64,000 bases of DNA from Ruminococcus flavefaciens ATCC 19208. Lineage in GTDB: Bacteria > Bacillota > Clostridia > Oscillospirales > Ruminococcaceae. Positions within the stretch are counted from its first letter, which is position 1. Every line of letters begins with the position of its first letter. The notes beneath the pieces were generated by a model. That model saw only the letters and a program-made list of their open reading frames with translations, was not told the origin of the DNA and made no database searches. The DNA lies in NCBI RefSeq assembly GCF_000518765.1, contig NZ_KI912493.1, positions 1 to 64,000 of the forward strand. The letters run 5' to 3'. Below are positions 41,117 through 49,595 of the stretch, in pieces. Both the position numbers and the translations under genes were made by a program.

Positions 41117-42396
41117 TACTTAGCCCTCCTGACGTGCTTTTCGATCCTGTCATACAGCAGGTCGAAGAGCACTTTTCTTTTGCCCATTGCTACAAGGTAC
41201 TTGACCGCTTCATCAGGCTTTGTTACGGCTTCTATGAGCTTTCTGCACTCAGCCGACACAGCGTCGCGGAAGTACACATTCACAGGCTTTTGCAGATAAG
41301 CCTCCATAAGCTGCGTGAACTCCGCTGAATCACCATCGCGGATAAGCCGCTTCCTGTCAGTAAGATTGTTTTCAGCGTCGATGTCTGCGATAAGGTCAAT
41401 AAGAATACGGTAGCCGCCAAAACGGAAATTGCTGAAAACTTCATAATATCTTTCAAGTTCGGGCAGCCATTCCGTAAGCAGCTCCTCTCGCTGTTCCTTC
41501 GGAGTAAAGTGCCAGCTCTTCAATTGAAGCTCCTGCCTGATAGCAGTTATCCGCTCGGCAGGTATACCCTGAAACAGGGTATACAGCATATCTGCGTCGT
41601 ATTCACAGTCCTGACCACGGCTGTACAGAATTCGCTGAATATCGCTCCTCCGCTGCCTGTTATTGATAGGCTGACTGCAAGCCCTGATACGCGACAGACA
41701 TCGTTCATAATCGGTCACCAGTTCAGACAACCTATCCATAATCCCACTGTTGAGCTTGTCCTTCCAGTTAGCGTCAACGGCAAAGGAGAAAAGCTCCTCG
41801 TCTGCAGCAGGCTTGTCAACAATAGTTTTCGTGCTCTTCTGGAGCATATAAGCCAGATACGGAAGCCTCTCCACATTGGAATCAACGCTGTTCCAGTCCG
41901 TATCGGCAAAGAATTTCTCGAACTGCTCCTCAAAGGTCTGCTCGTACCACGCACGGCGTCCCTCGCTCTTTTCAAGCAGACTCTTGTATTTCAGGAACTT
42001 GCTCTTGGCGACTGTTTTAGTACCAAGATATACAGTCAGATCAGGCTTCACACCGCTCTTGGCAGAATCAATCTCCAGCCCAGTAAGTATGGCGAGTATC
42101 TCCGTCTCCTCGCGGCACTTATCACGAAGCTCATCGGAAGAATTCTCATTGTATGCAATAATGCTTCTGTTCAGAGCTGCATTTGAAATTTGTCCCACAC
42201 GGGAAGAAAATGTGCTCTTGACCGTTTCAAAACGTGCCTGCCAGTCGGTGGCATCACGGATAACTGGTTCAGCACTTGGTATCTTCAACAGCGGAGTATC
42301 CTCCTTTGAATTGCACTTGACACAGCGGTTTACAATTGGATCGGAGATAGTTTTTATCATAATATAACAATCGCTGTATACAAATATCCCCATCAT
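41116..42396 (-). CDS. Unknown protein A of a two-gene module
   Basis: I do not recognise this 426-residue protein. Near the N-terminus is a possible half zinc ribbon (NRCVKCNSKEDTP, one CxxC only). The rest is charged and helical (RDKCREETEILAILTGLEID; YEQTFEEQFEKFFADTDWN; QREELLTEWLPELERYYE). It is soluble. The start chosen is ATG 42396 behind GGAGG; GTG 42408 would place the SD inside the gene. It is cotranscribed with protein B. The module lies between the MATE gene and tRNA-Ser. Confidence 0.6.
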   Translation of the reverse strand: MMGIFVYSDCYIMIKTISDPIVNRCVKCNSKEDTPLLKIPSAEPVIRDATDWQARFETVKSTFSSRVGQISNAALNRSIIAYNENSSDELRDKCREETEILAILTGLEIDSAKSGVKPDLTVYLGTKTVAKSKFLKYKSLLEKSEGRRAWYEQTFEEQFEKFFADTDWNSVDSNVERLPYLAYMLQKSTKTIVDKPAADEELFSFAVDANWKDKLNSGIMDRLSELVTDYERCLSRIRACSQPINNRQRRSDIQRILYSRGQDCEYDADMLYTLFQGIPAERITAIRQELQLKSWHFTPKEQREELLTEWLPELERYYEVFSNFRFGGYRILIDLIADIDAENNLTDRKRLIRDGDSAEFTQLMEAYLQKPVNVYFRDAVSAECRKLIEAVTKPDEAVKYLVAMGKRKVLFDLLYDRIEKHVRRAK

Positions 42397-42408
42397 TTTC
42401 ACCTCCAC

Positions 42409-42904
42409 CTTTAATTAGTCATAAAATCTCTTTTGTATTTTCTGCGCAACTATAGAATGTACAAATGTATGATTAATTACTGAATTTTTCTATTATAATT
42501 ATAACTTATTTATACGATGTTTTCTATATTTTTTCCTAATCTGCAACTAATTTTCCTAATTTGCAAATAATTATCACCATAATATTTCTGTAATAAAACA
42601 AAAAACATTTTTCAATATTTAATAACAAAAGACTCTGTATGGTTTCTGTAAAAAGCCAACAAAATCGGCTTTGAAATCGCTTTAAAATTCTATATTATAT
42701 TTTTCTCTTTTTGTGATGGAATATTCGTTTTTGACTCCTGATAACATTAAAAGCAGCTCTGAAAAGGTTCCTTAAAAGGGTTCGAATCCAATTTTCATGG
42801 CTCGGGATCTACGGCTTCACCTTGAAAATTTTTCTCTCTTAAAACAAAAAAACTCCCGTAAAATCGGGAGTTTTTAGCTTGGGATCTAAATTGATTCACC
42901 ATTT
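42409..42904. other. Gene-free A/T-rich stretch with bidirectional terminator
   Basis: ACTCCCG (42852-42858) pairs with CGGGAGT (42865-42871), with A-runs before and T-runs after, so it can terminate both ways; on the minus strand it would end the tRNA-Ser transcript. The left part (42409-42740) is very A/T-rich and may hold the promoter of the unknown module. No gene is seen. Confidence 0.65.
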
Positions 42905-42993
42905 TGGCGCAGTGGGTGGGATTCGAACCCACGTCCCTCAAGGGGCATCATGATTTCGAGTCATGTCCGTTATGACCACTTCGATACCACTGC
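42905..42993 (-). tRNA. tRNA-Ser(CGA)
   Basis: The cloverleaf is complete on the minus strand: acceptor GCAGTGG with CCACTGC, three-pair D-stem as in Ser tRNAs, anticodon stem CATGA/TCATG with loop CTCGAAA (anticodon CGA), a long class II variable arm closed by CCC/GGG, and T-arm GTGGG-TTCGAAT-CCCAC. Discriminator G and encoded CCA (42905-42907) follow. It reads the UCG codon. Confidence 0.96.
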
Positions 42994-43121
42994 GTATTTA
43001 ATTTAACTATAAAACTGCGAGAAAACTGCGAGAAAGCCGATTGCAAACACAATCACAGACACCGCCGAAACCACGCAGAACAGGGATAAATCAAAGTGCG
43101 GCAAGCTCAGAAACGACTATG

Positions 43122-43161
43122 TTTCGAGTCATGTCCGTTATGACCACTTCGATACCACTGC
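43122..43161 (-). repeat. Duplicate of the 5' half of tRNA-Ser
   Basis: These 40 bases equal 42954-42993, that is, the tRNA from its first base through the end of the anticodon loop. They lie 128 bases upstream of the intact tRNA in the same orientation. The sequence between contains a short direct repeat ACTGCGAGAAA twice (about 43013-43036) and no convincing gene. It could be a trace of an element that recombined at the anticodon loop, or a local duplication. Confidence 0.85.
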
Positions 43162-43237
43162 ATAAAAATTACTATAATATTATATCACACTGGTTCTTGG
43201 AAATCAAGAGAATTGTAAAAAAATAATATTATAACAA

Positions 43238-43264
43238 AAAGAGCAGAGGAACTCCTCTGCTCTT
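43238..43264 (-). terminator. glgB terminator
   Basis: AAAGAGCAGAGGA and TCCTCTGCTCTTT form a long stem with a two-base loop; on the minus strand TTTTT follows. It lies just after the glgB stop. Confidence 0.85.
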
Positions 43265-43268
43265 TGGA

Positions 43269-45059
43269 TTATTTAGTAAGTAGGAACATTCTTCCGCTGA
43301 ACGGGGGGATATCCATATCCAGTCTGCCGTCTTTATACGAAAAAACAGTTTTTCCATGCGGTGTAGTACCACTGTACAGCTGGTCATCGGAGTCAATCAG
43401 CAATTTAACTTTATACTCATCACCTATACGGACTGAATATTTCGACTGGAACCAATCCGAGAAATTGAAAACTGCCAGTATATCTCCTTCCGCAGACTTT
43501 CTCCGAATTGCGTAAATACATCTTTCTATTGCATTGCAGTCCGACCACTCAAAGTTTGTAGGATCATAGTCATAATGAAGCGCACTATGCTCAAGATATA
43601 TCTTATTAAGAGTCTTTATATACTCTCGGAAAGAGTCATGCAGCGGATATTTCAGCATATCCCAGTCCTGCTGACGCTTCTCGTCCCATTCTCTCAGCTG
43701 AGCGAACTCACTTCCCATAAAGTTCAGCTTCTTGCCGGGGTGAGCGATCATATACATATACAAAGCCCTTGCCTGTGGGAATTTCTCGGGATACTGTCCG
43801 TTCATCTTCTGTGCGACTGTAGCCTTTCCGTGGACTACCTCATCATGTGAAAGCGGAAGAATAAACTTCTCGTTGTAGAAATACAGCATTGAAAAAGTCA
43901 GCTTATGATAGTCCCGTGAGCGATAAATAGGCGCACTCTGAAAATACTCAAGAGTATCATGCATCCAGCCCAAGTCCCATTTATAATCAAATCCAAGGCC
44001 ACCTGAAAAAACAGGAGCAGTTACTCTCGGATAAGATGAAGAGTCCTCAGCTGATATTATAGCAGAGGAATGACGGGCTTTAAGTCCGCAGTTCATAGAC
44101 TTCAGAAACTCTATTGCTGTACGGTTCTCGCCGCGGCGTTCATCGCCGTTCCAGTATATCATATTGCGGATAGCGTCCATGCGCAGTCCGTCAAAATGAT
44201 ACACGCTCAGCCAGTAATCCGCAGCCGACTGTATGAAAGACCTTACCTCGCCTTTGGAGTGATTGAAATTGCGGCTTCCCCACTCATTATACCCAACACT
44301 GTCGTCAGGATACTCATACAGCTTAGTGCCGTCATACTCGGTGAGCCCGTAGTGGTCTACCGCAAAATGCACAGGAACAAAGTCAACTATGACACCTATG
44401 CCGTTTTTATGGCATTTATCCACAAGCTCCATAAGCTCCGAGGGAGTACCATAGCGCGAAGTCGGAGCAAAAAATCCCGTGCTCTGATAGCCCCACGATT
44501 CATCACAGGGGTGCTCGCTGAGTGGCATAAATTCAATGAAATTATAGCCGAATTCTTTAACATAAGCAATAAGCTCGTCAGCTATCTCGGCATATGAATA
44601 CCAGCCTGTCTTCTCATCATCTGAACGCCTTTTCCACGAACCGAGATGCACTTCATATATATTCATGGGCTTATCGCGGCAGTCCGTTCGATTTTTCAGC
44701 CATTCATCATCTGTAAATGAGTAATCACTGATACTGCGTATCACAGAGCAGGTTCCCGGACGCAACTCCATTCCGAAGCCATACGGGTCACAATGGTCTA
44801 TGAACTTGCCTTTTTTGTCGTATATACGGTATTTATATCGCATCCCCTCTTCAGCATCGGGCAGACACAGTTCAAAGAATCTTCCGTCATCAACGGGCTT
44901 CATGGTGATATCATTCCAATCGCTGAAATCGCCTATTACCGAAACCTTTGACGCATTCGGCGCATATGTACGAAAAACAGTGCCTTTTTCAGTGATATGA
45001 GCACCGAGATACTCATACGCTTTGAATTCATCACCCTTGTAAAACCTCATAATGTCCAT
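43269..45059 (-). CDS. glgB: 1,4-alpha-glucan branching enzyme (GH13)
   Basis: The 596-residue glycogen branching enzyme has an N-terminal CBM48 (about 18-110: GTVFRTYAPNASKVSVIGDF) and a GH13 barrel with the nucleophile D295 in GLRMDAI, acid/base E338 in SAEDSS and D406 in LSHDEVVHGK. The C-terminal beta domain ends PPFSGRMFLL. It cuts alpha-1,4 chains and rejoins them as alpha-1,6 branches in the cytosol. No other glycogen gene is near. The SD GGGAG is eight bases before ATG 45059. Confidence 0.95.
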   Translation of the reverse strand: MDIMRFYKGDEFKAYEYLGAHITEKGTVFRTYAPNASKVSVIGDFSDWNDITMKPVDDGRFFELCLPDAEEGMRYKYRIYDKKGKFIDHCDPYGFGMELRPGTCSVIRSISDYSFTDDEWLKNRTDCRDKPMNIYEVHLGSWKRRSDDEKTGWYSYAEIADELIAYVKEFGYNFIEFMPLSEHPCDESWGYQSTGFFAPTSRYGTPSELMELVDKCHKNGIGVIVDFVPVHFAVDHYGLTEYDGTKLYEYPDDSVGYNEWGSRNFNHSKGEVRSFIQSAADYWLSVYHFDGLRMDAIRNMIYWNGDERRGENRTAIEFLKSMNCGLKARHSSAIISAEDSSSYPRVTAPVFSGGLGFDYKWDLGWMHDTLEYFQSAPIYRSRDYHKLTFSMLYFYNEKFILPLSHDEVVHGKATVAQKMNGQYPEKFPQARALYMYMIAHPGKKLNFMGSEFAQLREWDEKRQQDWDMLKYPLHDSFREYIKTLNKIYLEHSALHYDYDPTNFEWSDCNAIERCIYAIRRKSAEGDILAVFNFSDWFQSKYSVRIGDEYKVKLLIDSDDQLYSGTTPHGKTVFSYKDGRLDMDIPPFSGRMFLLTK

Positions 45060-45093
45060 ACTATCAGCTCCCGTCAGCTATCTCTCTTTTCTG

Positions 45094-45122
45094 ATTATAG
45101 CACGATATATGGTCAAAGTCAA
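45094..45122 (-). promoter_or_regulatory. glgB promoter
   Basis: On the minus strand TTGACT (45117-45122), 17 bp, TATAAT (45094-45099). Confidence 0.7.
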
Positions 45123-45215
45123 TGATGTCAAATCCGACAAAAAGGAGCAGCTGCACCTATACAAAATCACTATTTACTTTAGCGCTTTGTACCTGCAAAT
45201 CATTAAATTGCAGTG

Positions 45216-45244
45216 TTGACATATTTCCGACTCAGTGATATAAT
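45216..45244 (+). promoter_or_regulatory. aroC promoter
   Basis: TTGACA (45216-45221), 17 bp, TATAAT (45239-45244), about 60 bases before the aroC start. Confidence 0.75.
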
Positions 45245-45303
45245 TTAAATAGTGTTCCGAATAAGAATATCGGGAAATTAAACGGTATCAGGGAGATGAA
45301 ATT

Positions 45304-46395
45304 ATGAAAAACACCTTTGGCTCAAGCGTTTCCGTAACCGTATTCGGCGAAAGCCACGGCGAAGCTATCGGCGCAGTGCTTGACGGATTGGCATCGGGTA
45401 TCCCCGTAGACGAGGATTTCATAGCACAGCAGATGAAGCTGAGACAGTCTATCGGTGCTCTTTCCACAGCAAGACGAGAAGCAGACAAGGTAAGGATAGT
45501 CAGCGGAGTCTTTAACGGAAAAACTACTGGAACTCCTATGACGTTTATCATAGAAAATCAGGACACAAGAAGCAAGGATTACGGCGAGCTCGCTTACAAG
45601 GCACGTCCAGGACACGCAGATTATTCCGCACAGATGAAGTATCACGGCTTTCAGGATTTCCGCGGCGGCGGACATTTCTCGGGCAGGATAACAGCAGGGA
45701 TAGTTGCGGCAGGTGCAGTGGCAATAAGTGCTCTCCGTTCAAAGAATATAAATATAGCAACTCATATCTTATCATGCGGCGGAGTCTATGACCGACCGCT
45801 GAATAATATCGAAGATGACATAAAGCAGCTCAATTCAATGGAATTTGCTGTTCTTGACGAAAAGAAAGCTGATGAGATGCAGGCTGCGATAACTGCTGCC
45901 AAGAATGACGGCGACAGCGTAGGCGGCAGACTTGAAACTATCGTTACGGGACTCCCCGCAGGCGTAGGCGAGCCGTGGTTCGATACTCTTGAAAGCGTAC
46001 TTGCCCATGCACTTTTCGGTATCCCAGCCGTTAAGGGCGTGGAATTCGGTGCAGGCTTTGCTGTTGCGGATATGCTGGGAAGCCAGTGCAACGACTCCTT
46101 CCGCTCGGCTGACGGAAAGGTATACAGCGATACCAACAACAACGGAGGTATCATCGGCGGTATAACCACAGGACTGCCCGTACTTTTCAGAACAGCTATA
46201 AAGCCTACTCCTTCGATCTACAAGGAGCAGGAAACTATCGACCTCAACACACTTGAAAATACCACATTGCAGATAAAGGGCAGACATGACCCTGCAATAG
46301 TTCACCGTGCAAGAGTAGTGGCTGACAGCATCACCGCACTTGTACTCTGCGACCAGCTGTCGCTACGTTTCGGCACAGACTGGCTTAAAGCGTAA
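45304..46395 (+). CDS. aroC: Chorismate synthase
   Basis: The 363-residue enzyme is typical: GESHGEAIGAVLDGLASGIP at the N-terminus, RPGHADYSAQMKYHGFQDFR (FMN/substrate site) and RGGGHFSGRIT. It converts 5-enolpyruvylshikimate 3-phosphate to chorismate with reduced FMN, the last step of the shikimate trunk. It is followed after 33 bases by DAHP synthase, the first step of the same pathway. Confidence 0.96.
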   Translation: MKNTFGSSVSVTVFGESHGEAIGAVLDGLASGIPVDEDFIAQQMKLRQSIGALSTARREADKVRIVSGVFNGKTTGTPMTFIIENQDTRSKDYGELAYKARPGHADYSAQMKYHGFQDFRGGGHFSGRITAGIVAAGAVAISALRSKNINIATHILSCGGVYDRPLNNIEDDIKQLNSMEFAVLDEKKADEMQAAITAAKNDGDSVGGRLETIVTGLPAGVGEPWFDTLESVLAHALFGIPAVKGVEFGAGFAVADMLGSQCNDSFRSADGKVYSDTNNNGGIIGGITTGLPVLFRTAIKPTPSIYKEQETIDLNTLENTTLQIKGRHDPAIVHRARVVADSITALVLCDQLSLRFGTDWLKA

Positions 46396-46428
46396 AACGC
46401 TTTTTTAATCAAGAAAGGAAAATGAAAT

Positions 46429-47457
46429 ATGGCACTTAATATTATCCGCGAGCTGCCTCACCCATCTGAACTTAAGGCTGCTCACCCGCTCTCACAGGAG
46501 CTTATAGACATCAAGGCTAAACGTGACGAAGAAGTAAAGAAAATATTCAGCGGCGAATCCGACAAGTTCCTGCTGGTTATCGGCCCCTGTTCCGCCGACA
46601 ACGAAGACAGCGTACTTGACTATATAACCCGTCTGCGCAAGCTTCAGGAAAAAGTAAGCGACAAGATAATGATGATACCGAGAATATACACAGGTAAGCC
46701 AAGAACTACAGGTGCAGGCTACAAGGGTATGCTCCACCAGCCAAATCCTGCTGCAATGCCTGACCTTAAAAGCGGTATCATCGCTGTAAGACATCTCCAC
46801 ATGAGAGTCCTTTCCGAAACAGGCTTTTCATCAGCTGATGAGATGCTCTATCCCGAGAATTACAGCTACCTTGATGACCTTCTCTCATACATTGCTATCG
46901 GTGCGCGTTCAGTAGAAAATCAGCAGCACCGTCTGGTATCCAGCGGAGTTGATATCCCTGTTGGTATGAAGAACCCGACAAGCGGCGATATTTCCGTAAT
47001 GATGAATTCTATCACTGCTGCACAGCATCACCATGCATTCATATACAGAGGCTGTGAGGTAAGAAGCGACGGCAATCCTTATGCACACGCTATACTCCGC
47101 GGCTATGTCAACGATAAGGGACAGTCATTCCCAAATTATCATTTTGAGGATCTTTACAGCCTTGCACAGACATATGCAGAAAAAGGACTTAAAAATCCTG
47201 CTCTCGTTGTTGATACGAACCATGCAAACTCAGGCAAGCGTTATGAAGAGCAGATAAGAATATCCAAGGAGATACTCCACAGTATGCGTCACTGCGACGA
47301 CATCAAAAAACTGGTCAAGGGACTTATGATCGAGAGCTATATCGAGGACGGCGCACAGAAGATAGGCGAAAACATCTACGGCAAGTCTATTACAGACCCA
47401 TGCCTCGGCTGGACAAAGACAGAAAAGCTTGTATACGATATAGCAGAACAGCTTTAA
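46429..47457 (+). CDS. 3-deoxy-7-phosphoheptulonate synthase (class I)
   Basis: The 342-residue DAHP synthase is of the AroF/AroG/AroH type: LLVIGPCSADNEDSVLDYI, PRIYTGKPRTTGAGYKGM, VGMKNPTSGDISVMM, DTNHANSGKRYEEQI. It condenses phosphoenolpyruvate and erythrose 4-phosphate at the entry of aromatic amino-acid synthesis. It is downstream of aroC in one operon and ends at a strong terminator. Which amino acid inhibits it cannot be told. Confidence 0.94.
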   Translation: MALNIIRELPHPSELKAAHPLSQELIDIKAKRDEEVKKIFSGESDKFLLVIGPCSADNEDSVLDYITRLRKLQEKVSDKIMMIPRIYTGKPRTTGAGYKGMLHQPNPAAMPDLKSGIIAVRHLHMRVLSETGFSSADEMLYPENYSYLDDLLSYIAIGARSVENQQHRLVSSGVDIPVGMKNPTSGDISVMMNSITAAQHHHAFIYRGCEVRSDGNPYAHAILRGYVNDKGQSFPNYHFEDLYSLAQTYAEKGLKNPALVVDTNHANSGKRYEEQIRISKEILHSMRHCDDIKKLVKGLMIESYIEDGAQKIGENIYGKSITDPCLGWTKTEKLVYDIAEQL

Positions 47458-47465
47458 AAAATCAA

Positions 47466-47489
47466 GGGCGAACCGCGGTTCGCCCTTTT
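47466..47489. terminator. Bidirectional intrinsic terminator
   Basis: GGGCGAACC (47466-47474) and GGTTCGCCC (47477-47485) with flanking A and T runs, between the convergent DAHP synthase and histidine kinase genes. Confidence 0.88.
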
Positions 47490-47491
47490 AT

Positions 47492-48508
47492 TTATCCCAT
47501 TTTATAATAATTATTCTTGGCAAAGCCTATTGTCAGCTCCGTAAAGCTCCCCTGCTCCGACGCTGCGGCAATACTGTGCTCAAGGCGCTCACAAAGGCTT
47601 TTTACTATATAAAGTCCCATACCCGTAGACTTAGCGTAAGAGCGTCCATTCTCACCCGTAAAGGACTTATCGAATATCCTGTGAAGATCATTTTCGGGGA
47701 TACCAATGCCGTTATCACGGAAATGAAGCAATACCCTTTCATCATTCTCCTCTGCACTGACACTCATAATGAGTTCGCGGTCGGGAGCAGCATATTTAAG
47801 GCTGTTGGCAATGAACTGCCCAAGTATGAATTCAAGCCATTTGCTGTCTGTCATAACGCTGACATCAAGTCCTGAGGTCTCAATGGAAGCTCCGCAGAAC
47901 TGTATCGCCTCACGGTTTTTAAGAGCTGCATTTGACACCACACGCTTCAGGGAAGTCTCTTTTATTATATAATCCTTTTCCGAATTCTCGGAACGCGCAT
48001 AGTAAAGCACCTGATCGGTATATCCGTCTATTCTCCGCAGCTGTTCGAGGAATTTATCTCCAAGCTCATCTTTGTGATTATGAGCCATGAGCTGTAGACT
48101 TGCCACAGGCAGCTTCACCTCATGCACCCAAAGCTCAATAAATTCACGGAAATCCTCAGAGCTCTTTTTGAACCCATTAACATTTTCGCACATCGACTTA
48201 TTAGCTTCGCAGAGAGCGTCATATGTAAGCTTTCCTTCGATAAAATCCGGCTCTGACAGCATTTCGTGTACAAGATATTTCTTATCAAGGATATCCAGCT
48301 TTTCCCTGAGGTCATCATAGAAATGTTTTTTTCCGAAAAAGCCGAATAACTCCTCAAAGACGATAAACAGCAAAAAGACGGTACTCATACATCCTAAAAG
48401 CTGACCGCTTACTCTGAAAGCTCCGAGAAAAAGCAGCATCAGTCCGAAAAAAATACCTGCAATTATATAGAACCATACCCTGTCTTTAAGATATTCCGTA
48501 AATTTCAT
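47492..48508 (-). CDS. Two-component sensor histidine kinase (intramembrane-sensing type)
   Basis: The 338-residue protein has two membrane segments near the N-terminus (VWFYIIAGIFFGLMLLFLGA and CMSTVFLLFIVFEELFGFF) with almost no external loop. The HisKA-like phosphoacceptor is in WVHEVKLPVASL, and the ATPase domain has DNGIGIPEND and GMGLYIVKSLCERL. Kinases of this layout (BceS/GraS type) usually work with peptide-antibiotic ABC pumps, but none is adjacent. It overlaps the response regulator by four bases. Confidence 0.9.
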   Translation of the reverse strand: MKFTEYLKDRVWFYIIAGIFFGLMLLFLGAFRVSGQLLGCMSTVFLLFIVFEELFGFFGKKHFYDDLREKLDILDKKYLVHEMLSEPDFIEGKLTYDALCEANKSMCENVNGFKKSSEDFREFIELWVHEVKLPVASLQLMAHNHKDELGDKFLEQLRRIDGYTDQVLYYARSENSEKDYIIKETSLKRVVSNAALKNREAIQFCGASIETSGLDVSVMTDSKWLEFILGQFIANSLKYAAPDRELIMSVSAEENDERVLLHFRDNGIGIPENDLHRIFDKSFTGENGRSYAKSTGMGLYIVKSLCERLEHSIAAASEQGSFTELTIGFAKNNYYKMG

Positions 48509-49167
48509 CGAAGTATATACCCCTGTTTCTTGCGTGTTTCAATGGCATCTTCACAGCCAAGCTCCGACAGCTTTGAACGCAGTCGGCTTATATTCACCGT
48601 AAGTGCATTATCATTTACGAATTCGTCATTGTCCCAGAGTGCCGTCATAAGCTCATCACGTGTGACTATAGAGCCTTTCCTGTCCAGCATGAAGCGGAAT
48701 ATTATCATCTCATTCTTTGTAAGAGTCATCTCGCAGCTTCCGTCGGTAAGACTTCCCTTTGCGTCGTTTACCTGCAAGCCGTTATATGACTGTGCCGATG
48801 CAGTTCCCGCTGAACGCTTCAGCACGGCAGATATCCTGAGAAGGAGTATAGTCGGATTATACGGCTTTGTTATATAGTCGTCAGCTCCGTAGCTCATTGA
48901 CAGCACCTCATCGGTCTCTGAGGTGCGGCTCGTCACCATTATCACAGGGATATCCGTTTCCTTGCGTATCTCCTTCAGTAGCTGTTCACCGTTAAGATTT
49001 GGTATATTTATATCCATAAGGATAAGGTCAGGGCTCGCAGCAAGTATATCAGCCTTTGAGTTTGAAAAATCCGTAAGATATCCTGTCTCATAGCCCGAAT
49101 TGCGAAGAAGCTCGTCAAGCTCCCCGCGGATAGCCTTGTCGTCCTCAACAATAAAAATTCTGCTCAT
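48505..49167 (-). CDS. OmpR-family response regulator
   Basis: The 220-residue protein has a receiver domain (IFIVEDDKAIRGELDELL; phosphoacceptor Asp in LILMDINIP; Lys in GADDYITKPY) and a winged-helix output domain (LTKNEMIIFRFML; DNALTVNISRLRSKL). The start is ATG 49167, five bases after GGAGG; an ATG four codons earlier contains the SD itself. It is cotranscribed with the histidine kinase, its presumed partner. Confidence 0.93.
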   Translation of the reverse strand: MSRIFIVEDDKAIRGELDELLRNSGYETGYLTDFSNSKADILAASPDLILMDINIPNLNGEQLLKEIRKETDIPVIMVTSRTSETDEVLSMSYGADDYITKPYNPTILLLRISAVLKRSAGTASAQSYNGLQVNDAKGSLTDGSCEMTLTKNEMIIFRFMLDRKGSIVTRDELMTALWDNDEFVNDNALTVNISRLRSKLSELGCEDAIETRKKQGYILR

Positions 49168-49358
49168 AATTTCCTCCATATCATATCAAGAAAAATATAA
49201 ACGACATCATTTAATACATCTTTTCACATTATATCACAGTATCCGCCCGTTTTCAAGTCTGCTGACGGCAATGACATTTCACACAGTATGAGCATATAAT
49301 GAAGAGTACCGCATTTCCTGCTGACCTGCGCAATACGCAGCAGTCAGGGGTGATACTT

Positions 49359-49595
49359 TTGACCATCAGTATTCTTGATATGCCATCATACACCTACGCT
49401 GTCAAGGCTCAGCGGCTCCTGCGTTCACGTGGCTATCCGTGCAGGATAAGGCGGCGCGAAAAAAGCTCTGACCGCGGCTGCGGCTACTCTGTCCACATCA
49501 CAGGCAGCAGCGAAAGCCCAGCAAGACTACTTGAAAGCTATAATATACCCTATTCTGTAATAAGCGGCGGAGGTGAAGGCGATGATCAACTTTGA
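49359..49595 (+). CDS. DUF3343 protein (putative Se/S carrier-like)
   Basis: A small protein of about 78 residues, of the DUF3343 type (SYTYAVKAQRLLRSRGYPCR; GCGYSVHITGSSE). The upstream ATG at 49299 lies in a -10-like TATAAT, so a start at TTG 49359, eight bases after AGGGG, or GTG 49350 is preferred. It overlaps the class V aminotransferase gene by 14 bases. DUF3343 genes often stand next to cysteine-desulfurase-like genes, so a role in sulfur or selenium handling is likely but unproven. Confidence 0.7.
   Translation: MTISILDMPSYTYAVKAQRLLRSRGYPCRIRRREKSSDRGCGYSVHITGSSESPARLLESYNIPYSVISGGGEGDDQL

Noticed and set aside
42770..42800. GGTTCGAATCC resembling a tRNA T-arm
   Set aside because: The flanking bases pair over only two positions and no acceptor or anticodon stem fits, so it is not called a tRNA or tRNA relic.
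49299..49358. ATG at 49299 as start of the DUF3343 gene
   Set aside because: It overlaps a -10-like TATAAT, has no SD, and the first 17-20 codons do not resemble the family.
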